Below are positions 1 to 5,299 of a stretch of 5,299 nucleotides of DNA, piece by piece. Every line of letters begins with the position of its first letter. The first letter of the stretch is position 1. Below the pieces are notes generated by a model, which did no database searches, had not been told where the DNA came from, and worked only from the letters and a program-made list of their open reading frames with translations. The stretch is from NCBI GenBank assembly GCA_023390695.1, contig JAEWCJ010000364.1, positions 1 to 5,299 on the forward strand, read 5' to 3'. The position numbers and the translations under genes are program-made. The DNA comes from Pseudomonadota bacterium. Lineage in GTDB: Bacteria; Pseudomonadota; Alphaproteobacteria; Rhizobiales; Xanthobacteraceae.

Positions 1-374
1 CCCCGCGTCCAGGGATTGGCGGCCTGCCGCCGGTTGGCGGCCGCCGCCACCAGATTCTCGCGCGTCGTCAGGTAGGGGAAGATCTGCCGTCCCTCCGGCA
101 CCAGCCCGATGCCGAGCTGCGCCACCCGATAGGACGGCCATTGCCGGATATCGACGCCGAGAAAGCGGATCGCGCCCTTGCGCGCCGGCGTCAGTCCCAT
201 GATCGAGCGGATGGTGGTGGTCTTGCCCATGCCGTTGCGGCCCATCAGCGTCACCATCTCGCCCGGCGCGATCGCCAGCGACATGCCGAACAGGACCTGG
301 CTCAGGCCGTAACAGGTCTCGATGCCTTCGACATCGAGCAGGTTGCCGTTGGCGTCCGCCTTCCGGTCAGGCAT
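1..374 (-). CDS. livF: LivF-type ABC transporter ATP-binding protein (partial, C-terminus beyond left edge)
   Basis: This is the second ATPase of a branched-chain-amino-acid-family (HAAT) importer. It would act at the cytoplasmic face of the inner membrane, pairing with the LivG-type ATPase to power uptake. My translation of the reverse strand from the ATG at 374-372 gives 124 residues with no stop before the window edge; about half of the usual 235-240 residues is visible. The Walker A motif GRNGMGKTT is at residues 45-53. The LivF-typical Q-loop stretch VPEGRQIFP is at 92-100, followed by LTTREN. The signature motif, Walker B and H-loop lie outside the window. The ATG overlaps the end of livG by 8 bases (ATGCCTGA), and a GGGAGGG ribosome binding site lies at 385-379. 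The first dozen residues are a short polar extension before the ABC fold. Family assignment is firm; the substrate is not readable from this subunit. Confidence 0.93.
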   Translation of the reverse strand, partial: MPDRKADANGNLLDVEGIETCYGLSQVLFGMSLAIAPGEMVTLMGRNGMGKTTTIRSIMGLTPARKGAIRFLGVDIRQWPSYRVAQLGIGLVPEGRQIFPYLTTRENLVAAAANRRQAANPWTR

Positions 375-1137
375 GCGGCCCTCCCGCCTTCTTGCCCTCG
401 CCGAGATAGGCCTTTCTCACATCGGCATTGTTGCGGATCTCTTCCGGCGCGCCCGAGGCGATGAGGCGGCCATAGACCAGCACCGAGATGCGGTCGGCGA
501 GCGCGAACACCGCCTCCATGTCGTGCTCGACCAGAAGAATCGTCAGTTCCTGTTTCAGCTCACGCAGCAGCCTGACGAGCCGCGCCGATTCCTCCGGGCC
601 CATGCCGGCCATCGGCTCATCGAGCAGCAGCATGCGCGGCTTCATGGCCAGCGCCATCGCGATCTCGATCTGCCGGTGCTCGCCGTGGCTCATGTTCGAG
701 ACCACGACATTCTCTCGTCCGGCCAGCCCGACCCGCGCCAGCGCCGCACGCGCGGGCTCGCGCAATTCCTGCATGCCGCGCGCGTTGCGCCAGAAATGGA
801 ACGAATGTCCGGCCTGCGCCTGCACCGCCAGCGCGACATTGTCGAGCGCGGTGAAATCCAGGAACAGCGAGGTGATCTGGAAGGAGCGCGCGAGCCCCAG
901 CATGCCGCGCCGCCAGGTCGGCAAGGCGGTGATGTCCTCGCCGGCAAACACCACCGCGCCGGAATCGGGTTTGAGCTCGCCCATCAACTGGGTGATCAGG
1001 GTGGTCTTGCCGGCGCCGTTCGGACCGATGATCGCATGCAGCTCCGCCGCCGGAATATCCAGCGTGATGTTGTCGGAGGCGATCACGCCGCCGAAGCGTT
1101 TCGACAGGCTGTCGATGCGCAGCAGGGGATCAGTCAC
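367..1137 (-). CDS. livG: LivG-type ABC transporter ATP-binding protein
   Basis: This is the first ATPase of the HAAT importer, 256 residues from a GTG start, which matches the family's usual length of about 255. Walker A GPNGAGKTT is at residues 38-46 and the Q-loop glutamine at about 87 (ARSFQ). The ABC signature is MSHGE at 149-153, a common LivG variant of LSGGQ. Walker B MLLLDEP is at 169-175 with catalytic Glu174, and the switch histidine is His205 (LLVEHD). The C-terminal EEIRNNADVRKAYLGE block (233-248) is the short tail typical of branched-chain transporter ATPases. An ATG at 1179 is also open, but it would add 14 unrelated residues inside livM. The GTG at 1137-1135 has a GGGGAGGG ribosome binding site at 1149-1142 and places TDPLLRIDSLSKRFGG at the N-terminus as expected. 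It overlaps livM by 8 bases (GTGACTGA) and livF by 8 bases. All catalytic residues are intact. Confidence 0.96.
   Translation of the reverse strand: MTDPLLRIDSLSKRFGGVIASDNITLDIPAAELHAIIGPNGAGKTTLITQLMGELKPDSGAVVFAGEDITALPTWRRGMLGLARSFQITSLFLDFTALDNVALAVQAQAGHSFHFWRNARGMQELREPARAALARVGLAGRENVVVSNMSHGEHRQIEIAMALAMKPRMLLLDEPMAGMGPEESARLVRLLRELKQELTILLVEHDMEAVFALADRISVLVYGRLIASGAPEEIRNNADVRKAYLGEGKKAGGPHA
379..385 (-). promoter_or_regulatory. Ribosome binding site of livF
   Basis: On the minus strand this reads GGGAGGG, within the last codons of livG and 4 bases before the livF ATG at 374. It supports that start and a coupled, overlapping arrangement. Confidence 0.7.
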
Positions 1138-2125
1138 GGCGCCCTCCCCGCAGCAATCCGTCGATGCCGCCGCGCGCATACAGCACGACCAGGAGCAGCA
1201 TCGGGCCGAGCACGAGCTGCCAGTATTCGCGCGCCGCGGTCATTTCCTTGCCGGTGATGAAATGACCGACCACGGCGATGATATGCGGCAGCGATTCCTC
1301 CAGCACCAGCAGCGCCACCGCGCCGATCACCGGCCCGACCACCGAGCCCATGCCGCCGAGTACCGCCATCACGATCAGGTCGCCGGAGCGCGTCCAGTGC
1401 ATCATCGCCGGGCTGACGAATTCCGCCTGGTTGGCGAGCAGCACGCCGGCCAGACCGCAGAGCATGCCGGCAATGACGAAGCAGACCAGCCGGTAGCGGA
1501 AGGTCGGAATGCCGATGGCGCGCATGCGGCGCTCGTTGGAGCGCGCGCCCTGGATCACCATGCCGAAGCGGGAATTCACCAGCCGCCAGACCAGATACAT
1601 GGTCGCGAACAGCACCACGAGGCAGACATAATAGAACGTGGTCTTGTTCGAGAGATTGAGCAGGGAGCCGAAATCGCTGCGCTTGTAGATGGTCAGCCCG
1701 TCATCGGCACCGTAGCGGTCAAGGCTGACGCCGACGTAATAGATCATCTGCGCGAAGGCGAGCGTGATCATGATGAAATAGACGCCGCGCGTGCGCAGCG
1801 ACAGCAATCCGGTGATCAGCGCGAACAATCCGCAGGCAAGCATCGCCGCCGGCCATTGCAGCAGGCCGGAATTGATCCCCTCATAGGCGAGGATGCCGAC
1901 CGCATAGCCGCCGATGCCGAGATAGGCGGCGTGTCCGAAACTGACCATGCCGCCGAAGCCCATGATCAGGTTCAGGCTGACCGCCGCGATCGCCAGAATG
2001 ACGATGCGGGTGAACAGCGTCATCAGGAAGGCGTTGCCGGTGGCGTCGGCATAGACCGGCACGATGGCGAGAAATGCCAGCAGCAAGACAACCAGGACGT
2101 TGCGGAGCGTGAGCGCCTTCTTCAT
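1130..2125 (-). CDS. livM: LivM-type branched-chain ABC transporter permease
   Basis: This is an inner-membrane permease of 331 residues, one half of the HAAT translocation channel and the partner of the LivH-type permease. It is strongly hydrophobic. The first membrane segment is at about 9-27, and others lie at about 35-56, 62-82, 92-110, 115-135, 165-183, 212-232, 250-275 and 302-318. The family block SFGHAAYLGIGGYAVG is at 62-77. The cytoplasmic loop GARSNERRMRAIGIP (193-207) is the conserved element that contacts the ATPases. GGMGSVVGPVIGA (257-269) is the other strongly conserved patch. The ATG overlaps the livH stop (ATGA, 2125-2122). The Shine-Dalgarno match is weak, so translation is probably coupled to livH. 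The short charged C-terminus GGRRD is normal. The family is certain; the transported compound cannot be told from the permease alone. Confidence 0.96.
   Translation of the reverse strand: MKKALTLRNVLVVLLLAFLAIVPVYADATGNAFLMTLFTRIVILAIAAVSLNLIMGFGGMVSFGHAAYLGIGGYAVGILAYEGINSGLLQWPAAMLACGLFALITGLLSLRTRGVYFIMITLAFAQMIYYVGVSLDRYGADDGLTIYKRSDFGSLLNLSNKTTFYYVCLVVLFATMYLVWRLVNSRFGMVIQGARSNERRMRAIGIPTFRYRLVCFVIAGMLCGLAGVLLANQAEFVSPAMMHWTRSGDLIVMAVLGGMGSVVGPVIGAVALLVLEESLPHIIAVVGHFITGKEMTAAREYWQLVLGPMLLLVVLYARGGIDGLLRGGRRD
1142..1149 (-). promoter_or_regulatory. Ribosome binding site that decides the GTG start of livG
   Basis: On the minus strand this reads GGGGAGGG, inside the last codons of livM and 4 bases before the GTG at 1137. 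It favours that GTG over the ATG at 1179. Confidence 0.75.
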
Positions 2126-3039
2126 TTGCTGGCCGCCGGGAACAGGCCTTCCGGCCGCGCCACCAGGATGACCGCCATCACCAGATAGATGAGCATCGAG
2201 GACAGGGCCGGGCCTGCGGTCGAGGCGGCGGAATTCGACAGGAACAGCTTGAGCACGTCGGGCAGGAATGCCCGTCCCACGGTGTCGATCAGGCCGACCA
2301 GGATCGAGGCGACGAAGGCGCCGCGGATCGAGCCGATGCCGCCGATGATGATGACCACGAAGGCGAGGATCAGGATGTTCTCGCCCATGCCGATCTGCAC
2401 GGTCAGGATCGGCGCCTGCATCATGCCGGCAAGGCCGGCGAGCGCGGCGCCGATGCCGAACACGAACGTGTAGAGCAGCTTGATGTTGATGCCGAGCGCC
2501 CCGATCATCTCGCGGTTGGAGGCGCCGGCGCGGATCAGCATGCCGACGCGCGTGCGCATCACGACCAGATAGAGCGCCACCGCCACGATCAGCGCCACGG
2601 CGATGATCATCAGCCGGTAGCTGGAATAATAGACGCCCGGCAGAATCTCGAGCGGCATGTTCAGCCAGGAGGGCAGCGGCAGGCTGAGCCCGGCCGGCCC
2701 CCAGATCAGCCGCACCATTTCATTGGAGAAAAGAATCAGCCCGAACGTGCCGAGCACGTGGTCGAGATGATCGCGCCCATAGAGCCGCCTGAGCGCGATG
2801 ATTTCGACCGCCATGCCGACGCAGAGCGTGGCGATCAGCGCCAGAAAGATCGCGCCGACGAAGCTGCCGGTCAGCGCGGCGAAGGTCGCCGCGAAATAAG
2901 CGCCGATCATGTAGAGCGAGCCGTGCGCCAGATTCACGAGATCCATGATCCCGAAGACCAGCGTGAGCCCCGCCGCCAGCAGGAACAGCAGCAAGCCGAA
3001 CTGCAGGCCATTCAATGTCTGTTCGATAAAAAGAAGCAT
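2122..3039 (-). CDS. livH: LivH-type branched-chain ABC transporter permease
   Basis: This is an inner-membrane permease of 305 residues, forming the importer channel with LivM. Hydrophobic segments are at about 12-32, 36-56, 60-81, 95-112, 141-161, 190-208, 222-242, 243-258 and 279-293. The typical N-terminal pattern is present: NGLQFGLLLFLLAAGLTLVFG (10-30), followed by DLVNLAHGSLYMIGAY (33-48). The ATPase-contact loop is RAGASNREMIGALGIN (170-185), followed by GLAGMMQAP (202-210) and GGIGSIRGAFV (233-243). The ATG at 3039 gives the expected N-terminus, although no good ribosome binding site lies within 12 bases of it; the nearest purine-rich GAGGG is about 15 bases away. It is separated from the binding-protein gene by 160 bases containing a large palindrome, and it overlaps livM by 4 bases. 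Membership in this transporter is not in doubt. Confidence 0.95.
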   Translation of the reverse strand: MLLFIEQTLNGLQFGLLLFLLAAGLTLVFGIMDLVNLAHGSLYMIGAYFAATFAALTGSFVGAIFLALIATLCVGMAVEIIALRRLYGRDHLDHVLGTFGLILFSNEMVRLIWGPAGLSLPLPSWLNMPLEILPGVYYSSYRLMIIAVALIVAVALYLVVMRTRVGMLIRAGASNREMIGALGINIKLLYTFVFGIGAALAGLAGMMQAPILTVQIGMGENILILAFVVIIIGGIGSIRGAFVASILVGLIDTVGRAFLPDVLKLFLSNSAASTAGPALSSMLIYLVMAVILVARPEGLFPAASK

Positions 3040-3086
3040 CGGCAGGCCGTAACACCCTCGCCCGCGAATGGCAGGCTTCGATTTCT

Positions 3087-3170
3087 GTCATGCCCGGCCC
3101 TGCGCCGGGCATCCACGTCTTTCGGTACTTTACCCAAGACGTGGATGGCCGGGACAAGCCCGGCCATGAC
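3087..3170. repeat. 84-bp nested palindrome between the binding-protein and livH genes
   Basis: The outer arms GTCATG (3087-3092) and CATGAC (3165-3170) pair. An inner perfect 11-base pair of arms, ATCCACGTCTT (3111-3121) and AAGACGTGGAT (3136-3146), encloses a 14-base loop. Between them each side carries its own hairpin: GCCCGG/CCGGGC within 3092-3110, and GGCCGGG/CCCGGCC at 3147-3165 with a 5-base ACAAG loop. The result is a cloverleaf or cruciform-like fold. I recall repeats of this form as widely dispersed in Bradyrhizobium and Rhodopseudomonas genomes, but no search was possible. It begins 29 bases after the binding-protein stop. In the transcript it would fold into a stable stem that could protect the upstream message from 3' decay or reduce read-through into the permease genes. 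No U-run follows, so it is not a standard intrinsic terminator. Confidence 0.85.
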
Positions 3171-3199
3171 GCCTTCGTTTGTCTCGTGGCGCCGTCAGA

Positions 3200-4384
3200 T
3201 CACCACTTCATCGGGCATTTGTCGTGGAAGCGGTCCTGGCTATCCTTCACGATGGTGGCGCCGGTCTTCAGCGAGAGCGGGAAGTCCTTGTCCTCGCCCT
3301 TCCCCACGTCCTGCAGATAGAAGTTCTGGATCGGGAAGTGGTTGTTGCCGTAGCGGTAGGAGCCGCGCACCGACTGGAAATTCGCCTTGCGCATCTCGTC
3401 GCGCATCGCGTCCTTCTGGCTGAGGTCGCCCTTCACCGCGACCACGGCGCTGTTGATGAGCTGCGCCGCGTCATAGGATTGCGCGCCGTAATAGGTCGGG
3501 CGCAGCCCCGGATATTTCTTGCGGTAATCGGCGACGAAACGCTTGTTCTGCTCGTTCGGCAGATCGTGCACCCATTGCTGCGCGCCGGGCACGCCGAGCG
3601 CCAGCTCCTTCTGCAGCGGCAGCGACAATTCGTCGACGGTGAAGGCGGTGTAGAGCGGGATCTGTCCCTTGAGGCCGGCCTGCGCATATTGCGTCAGGAA
3701 CTGCACGCCCGACGCACCCGGATAGAAGACGAACACCGCGTCCGGCTTGGCCGCGCGCGCCTTCGACAATTCCGCCGAGAAGTCGAGCTGGTCCGGCCAC
3801 TTGGTCAGATCCTGACCGAGCACCTTGCCCTTGAAGGTCGCGGCGACGCCGGAGAGCATGTCCTTGCCGGCAGCATAGTTCGGCCCGATCAGATAGACCG
3901 ACTTCACGCCCATCTGATTCATGTATTCGCCGACCGCCTGCGGGGTCTGGTCGTTCTGCCAGGAGGTGGAGAAGAAGAAGGGCGAGCACAATTCGCCGGC
4001 GATCTGCGAAGGGCCGGCATTGGCGCTGATCAGGAAGGTCTTCGAATCGACCACCGGCTTGAGCGAGGCGAGCAGCACGTTCGACCAGATATAGCCGGCG
4101 ATGAAATCGACCTTGTCCGACTGCAGCAGCTTCTCGGTCTTCTGGCGGCCGATATCCGGCTTCTGGCCGTCGTCTTCATAGATCACCTCGACCGGCAGCC
4201 CGCCCATCTTGCGGCCCATGTGATCGAGCGCCAGCTCGAAGGAGTTGCGCATGTCGTTGCCGATGACGGCGGTGGGGCCGCTGAAGGTGGAGACGAAGCC
4301 GATTTTGACGGTCTTGTTCTGTGCGGCAGCAGGCACCAAACCCAGCGCAAGAATGGCGCTGGCTGTCAGCAAAGTCTTCCTCAT
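3200..4384 (-). CDS. Periplasmic substrate-binding protein of a HAAT ABC transporter, probably for an aromatic acid
   Basis: This is a secreted ligand-binding protein (394 residues, periplasmic-binding-protein type I, Peripla_BP_6/LivK family) that would deliver substrate to the LivH-LivM channel. Residues 1-21 form a Sec signal peptide: charged MRK, a hydrophobic core, then VPAAA with likely cleavage before Gln22. There is no lipobox cysteine, so it should be soluble. The mature chain opens with KTVKIGFVSTFSGP (24-37), the first strand and ligand loop of the fold. It continues with IYEDDGQKPDIGRQKTEKLL (68-87), the lobe motif typical of this family. The only two cysteines are Cys133 and Cys390, which could form a disulfide closing the C-terminus onto the N-lobe. 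The start is supported by a GGGAGGA ribosome binding site at 4398-4392. LivK-type proteins bind varied ligands. The neighbouring benzoate-CoA-ligase-type gene makes a benzoate-like ligand the best guess, but that is inference from context. Confidence 0.93.
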   Translation of the reverse strand: MRKTLLTASAILALGLVPAAAQNKTVKIGFVSTFSGPTAVIGNDMRNSFELALDHMGRKMGGLPVEVIYEDDGQKPDIGRQKTEKLLQSDKVDFIAGYIWSNVLLASLKPVVDSKTFLISANAGPSQIAGELCSPFFFSTSWQNDQTPQAVGEYMNQMGVKSVYLIGPNYAAGKDMLSGVAATFKGKVLGQDLTKWPDQLDFSAELSKARAAKPDAVFVFYPGASGVQFLTQYAQAGLKGQIPLYTAFTVDELSLPLQKELALGVPGAQQWVHDLPNEQNKRFVADYRKKYPGLRPTYYGAQSYDAAQLINSAVVAVKGDLSQKDAMRDEMRKANFQSVRGSYRYGNNHFPIQNFYLQDVGKGEDKDFPLSLKTGATIVKDSQDRFHDKCPMKW

Positions 4385-4519
4385 CTGTCAGTCCTCCCGG
4401 GTGTTGGCCGCTCGCATGCAACTCTAATGGATCGACGTGCGGGCCAAAAGGCTGCTTTTCGAACGGCCGGTTTTTATCGGCAGCAAACTTTCATCGTCAT
4501 GATGTGATCTTGTGCAGGC
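4385..4519 (-). promoter_or_regulatory. Leader region of the transporter operon (no firm promoter)
   Basis: These 135 bases separate the ligase stop from the binding-protein start. The proximal part carries a strong ribosome binding site (GGGAGGA, 4398-4392, 7 bases before the ATG). The middle (about 4445-4495) is AT-richer than its surroundings. It contains an inverted repeat, GCTGC at 4451-4455 and GCAGC at 4480-4484, around a 24-base loop. The gap is long enough for a promoter and operator driving the abundant binding protein separately from the ligase. However, I see only poor matches to -35/-10 boxes and no clear two-fold operator, so the transporter may instead be read through from the ligase. 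Confidence 0.35.
4392..4398 (-). promoter_or_regulatory. Ribosome binding site of the substrate-binding protein gene
   Basis: On the minus strand this reads GGGAGGA, 7 bases before the ATG at 4384. It is a near-complete anti-16S match, much better than that of livH or livM. That fits the usual need for more binding protein than membrane subunits. Confidence 0.8.
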
Positions 4520-5299
4520 TCATGCCTGCGGCGCCTCCAGTCGCAGCTTGAAACGTTGGATCTTGCCGGTCGCGGTCTTCGGCAATTCGGTGCGGAATTC
4601 GATCCAGCGCGGATATTTGAACGGCGCCAGCCGCGTCTTCACATGCTCCTGCAGCGCGCGCGACAGGTCCTCGCAGGCCCTGTCATGCGCCTTCAGCACC
4701 ACGAAGGCTTTCGGCTTCACCAGTCCGTCGCCGTCGCGCCAGGCGACCACCGCGCATTCCAGAACGTCGTCATGCGTCTGCAGCGCGCCCTCGACCTCGA
4801 ACGGCGAGACATAGAGGCCCGACACCTTCAGCATGTCGTCGTTGCGGCCGCAATAGACGTATTAGCCGTCCTCGTCCTGCCGGTATTTGTCGCCGGAGCG
4901 CGTCCATTCGCCCATGAAGGTGCGGCGCGACTGTTCGCGGTTGTTCCAGTACATGAGGGCGCTGGACGGCCCGCGCACCAGCAATTCGCCCATCTCGCCG
5001 GCGGCGACCTCCTGCCCGTCGTCGCCGACCAGCTTGACGTCGTAGCCGGGGACCGGCTGGCCGGTCGTGCCGTATTTCACCGCGCCCGGCCGGTTCGACA
5101 GGAAGATGTGCAGCATCTCGGTCGAGCCGATCCCGTCGAGGATGTCGCTCCCGAACCGCGCACGCCACCGCTCGCCGACGTGCGCCGGGAGCGCCTCGCC
5201 GGCCGAGATGCTGACGCGGAGGCGCGGCGAACCCTTCGCGCCGGCGAGGTCGCGGTCGGCGAGGATCGACGCGAACAGGGTCGGCACGCCGCCGAACAC
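4520..5299 (-). pseudogene. Benzoate-CoA ligase-type acyl-CoA ligase, interrupted by an in-frame TAA (partial, N-terminus beyond right edge)
   Basis: An intact enzyme of this kind is an ANL-superfamily ligase that activates an aromatic acid with ATP and joins it to coenzyme A in the cytoplasm. About 258 residues of a family of roughly 520-540 are visible. Before the stop: the SAGEALP block, the A5 motif DGIGSTEMLHIFLSNRPG (visible residues 55-72), YGTTGQPVPGYDVKL, and the A7 motif WTRSGDKYRQDEDG. TAA follows at 4864-4862. After it, in the same frame, come YVYCGRNDDMLKVSGLYVSP (the A8 hinge motif) and the A10 motif PKTATGKIQRFKLR. The A10 lysine codon at 4564-4562 is the catalytic lysine, and in related R. 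palustris ligases it is the acetylation site. The stop replaces a residue normally Tyr (TAT/TAC), so one base change explains it. Truncation would remove the whole C-terminal domain. There is no other frame damage, so the event is recent or a sequence error. Benzoate versus hydroxybenzoate or cyclohexane carboxylate cannot be settled here. Confidence 0.87.
4862..4864 (-). other. Premature TAA stop in the CoA-ligase gene
   Basis: The plus strand reads TTA here and the minus strand reads TAA, in frame between ...QDEDG and YVYCG... of the ligase. Family members carry an aromatic residue, usually Tyr, at this place. It lies about nine codons before the next in-frame ATG at 4834, which has no ribosome binding site of its own. 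Confidence 0.9.

Noticed and set aside
488..2188. Long open frame on the plus strand (566 codons) opposite livG and livM
   Set aside because: It is antisense to two certain genes. Its translation is rich in Arg, Ala, His and Asp without recognisable domains, as expected from the complement of GC-rich coding sequence. The 322-1257 plus-strand frame is the same kind of shadow.
3087..3170. Intrinsic terminator ending the binding-protein transcript
   Set aside because: The stem is strong, but no run of T follows it on the minus strand, and the downstream genes have no other evident promoter.
3090..3320. Short plus-strand frame reading through the palindrome (MPGPAPGIHVF..., ...DGRDKPGHD)
   Set aside because: These peptides are the usual by-product of translating this palindromic repeat. 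The frame then runs antisense into the binding-protein gene.
3179..4507. Plus-strand open frame of 442 codons opposite the binding-protein gene
   Set aside because: It mirrors the binding-protein gene over its whole length, and its composition is low-complexity Arg/Leu/Val/His. The minus-strand gene has a signal peptide, ribosome binding site and family motifs.
4520..4834. Separate small gene of 104 codons at 4834-4520
   Set aside because: It is the C-terminal domain of the interrupted ligase in the same frame. It has no ribosome binding site and starts inside the A8 motif, so it is listed with the ligase pseudogene.
4862..4864. Recoding of the stop as a special amino acid or programmed read-through
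   Set aside because: Selenocysteine uses TGA and pyrrolysine uses TAG. TAA is the least leaky stop, and the family has tyrosine here, so mutation or base-call error is simpler.
1..5299. tRNA, rRNA, CRISPR arrays, insertion sequences, phage or toxin-antitoxin genes
   Set aside because: I looked on both strands and saw no tandem spaced repeats, transposase motifs or cloverleaf tRNA sequences. Almost all of the window is accounted for by the transporter and ligase genes.

Overview
The window is GC-rich and every gene I can support reads on the minus strand. It looks like part of an alphaproteobacterial genome of the Bradyrhizobium / Rhodopseudomonas / Nitrobacter type. That placement is inference: it rests on base composition, on the protein families, and on an 84-bp nested palindrome (3087-3170) of a kind I recall as dispersed between genes in that group.

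In transcription order, right to left, the layout is as follows. (1) 5299-4520: the C-terminal half of an aryl/acyl-CoA ligase of the benzoate-CoA ligase type. It continues past the right edge and is interrupted in frame by a TAA at 4864-4862. (2) 4519-4385: a 135-bp gap holding the leader of the next gene. (3) 4384-3200: a secreted periplasmic substrate-binding protein. (4) 3199-3040: a 160-bp gap dominated by the palindrome. (5) 3039-2122: LivH-type permease. (6) 2125-1130: LivM-type permease. (7) 1137-367: LivG-type ATPase, best started at a GTG. (8) 374-1: LivF-type ATPase, cut by the left edge. The last four genes overlap by 4, 8 and 8 bases, so they form one tightly coupled unit.

Together, genes 3-8 encode a complete branched-chain-amino-acid-family (HAAT) ABC importer: one binding protein, two permeases and two ATPases. 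An aromatic-acid CoA ligase directly upstream suggests the substrate is an aromatic carboxylate such as benzoate or a hydroxybenzoate rather than leucine. The importer would deliver the acid and the ligase would trap it as the CoA thioester. This is inferred from context.

The main anomaly is the ligase. Both sides of the TAA are well-conserved ligase sequence in the same frame, and the stop sits where this family normally has a tyrosine, just before the hinge between the two ligase domains. It is either a recent single-base nonsense mutation or a sequencing error. I found no RNA genes, insertion sequences, CRISPR arrays or phage genes, and no convincing new system. The rest of the window is an ordinary transport operon.
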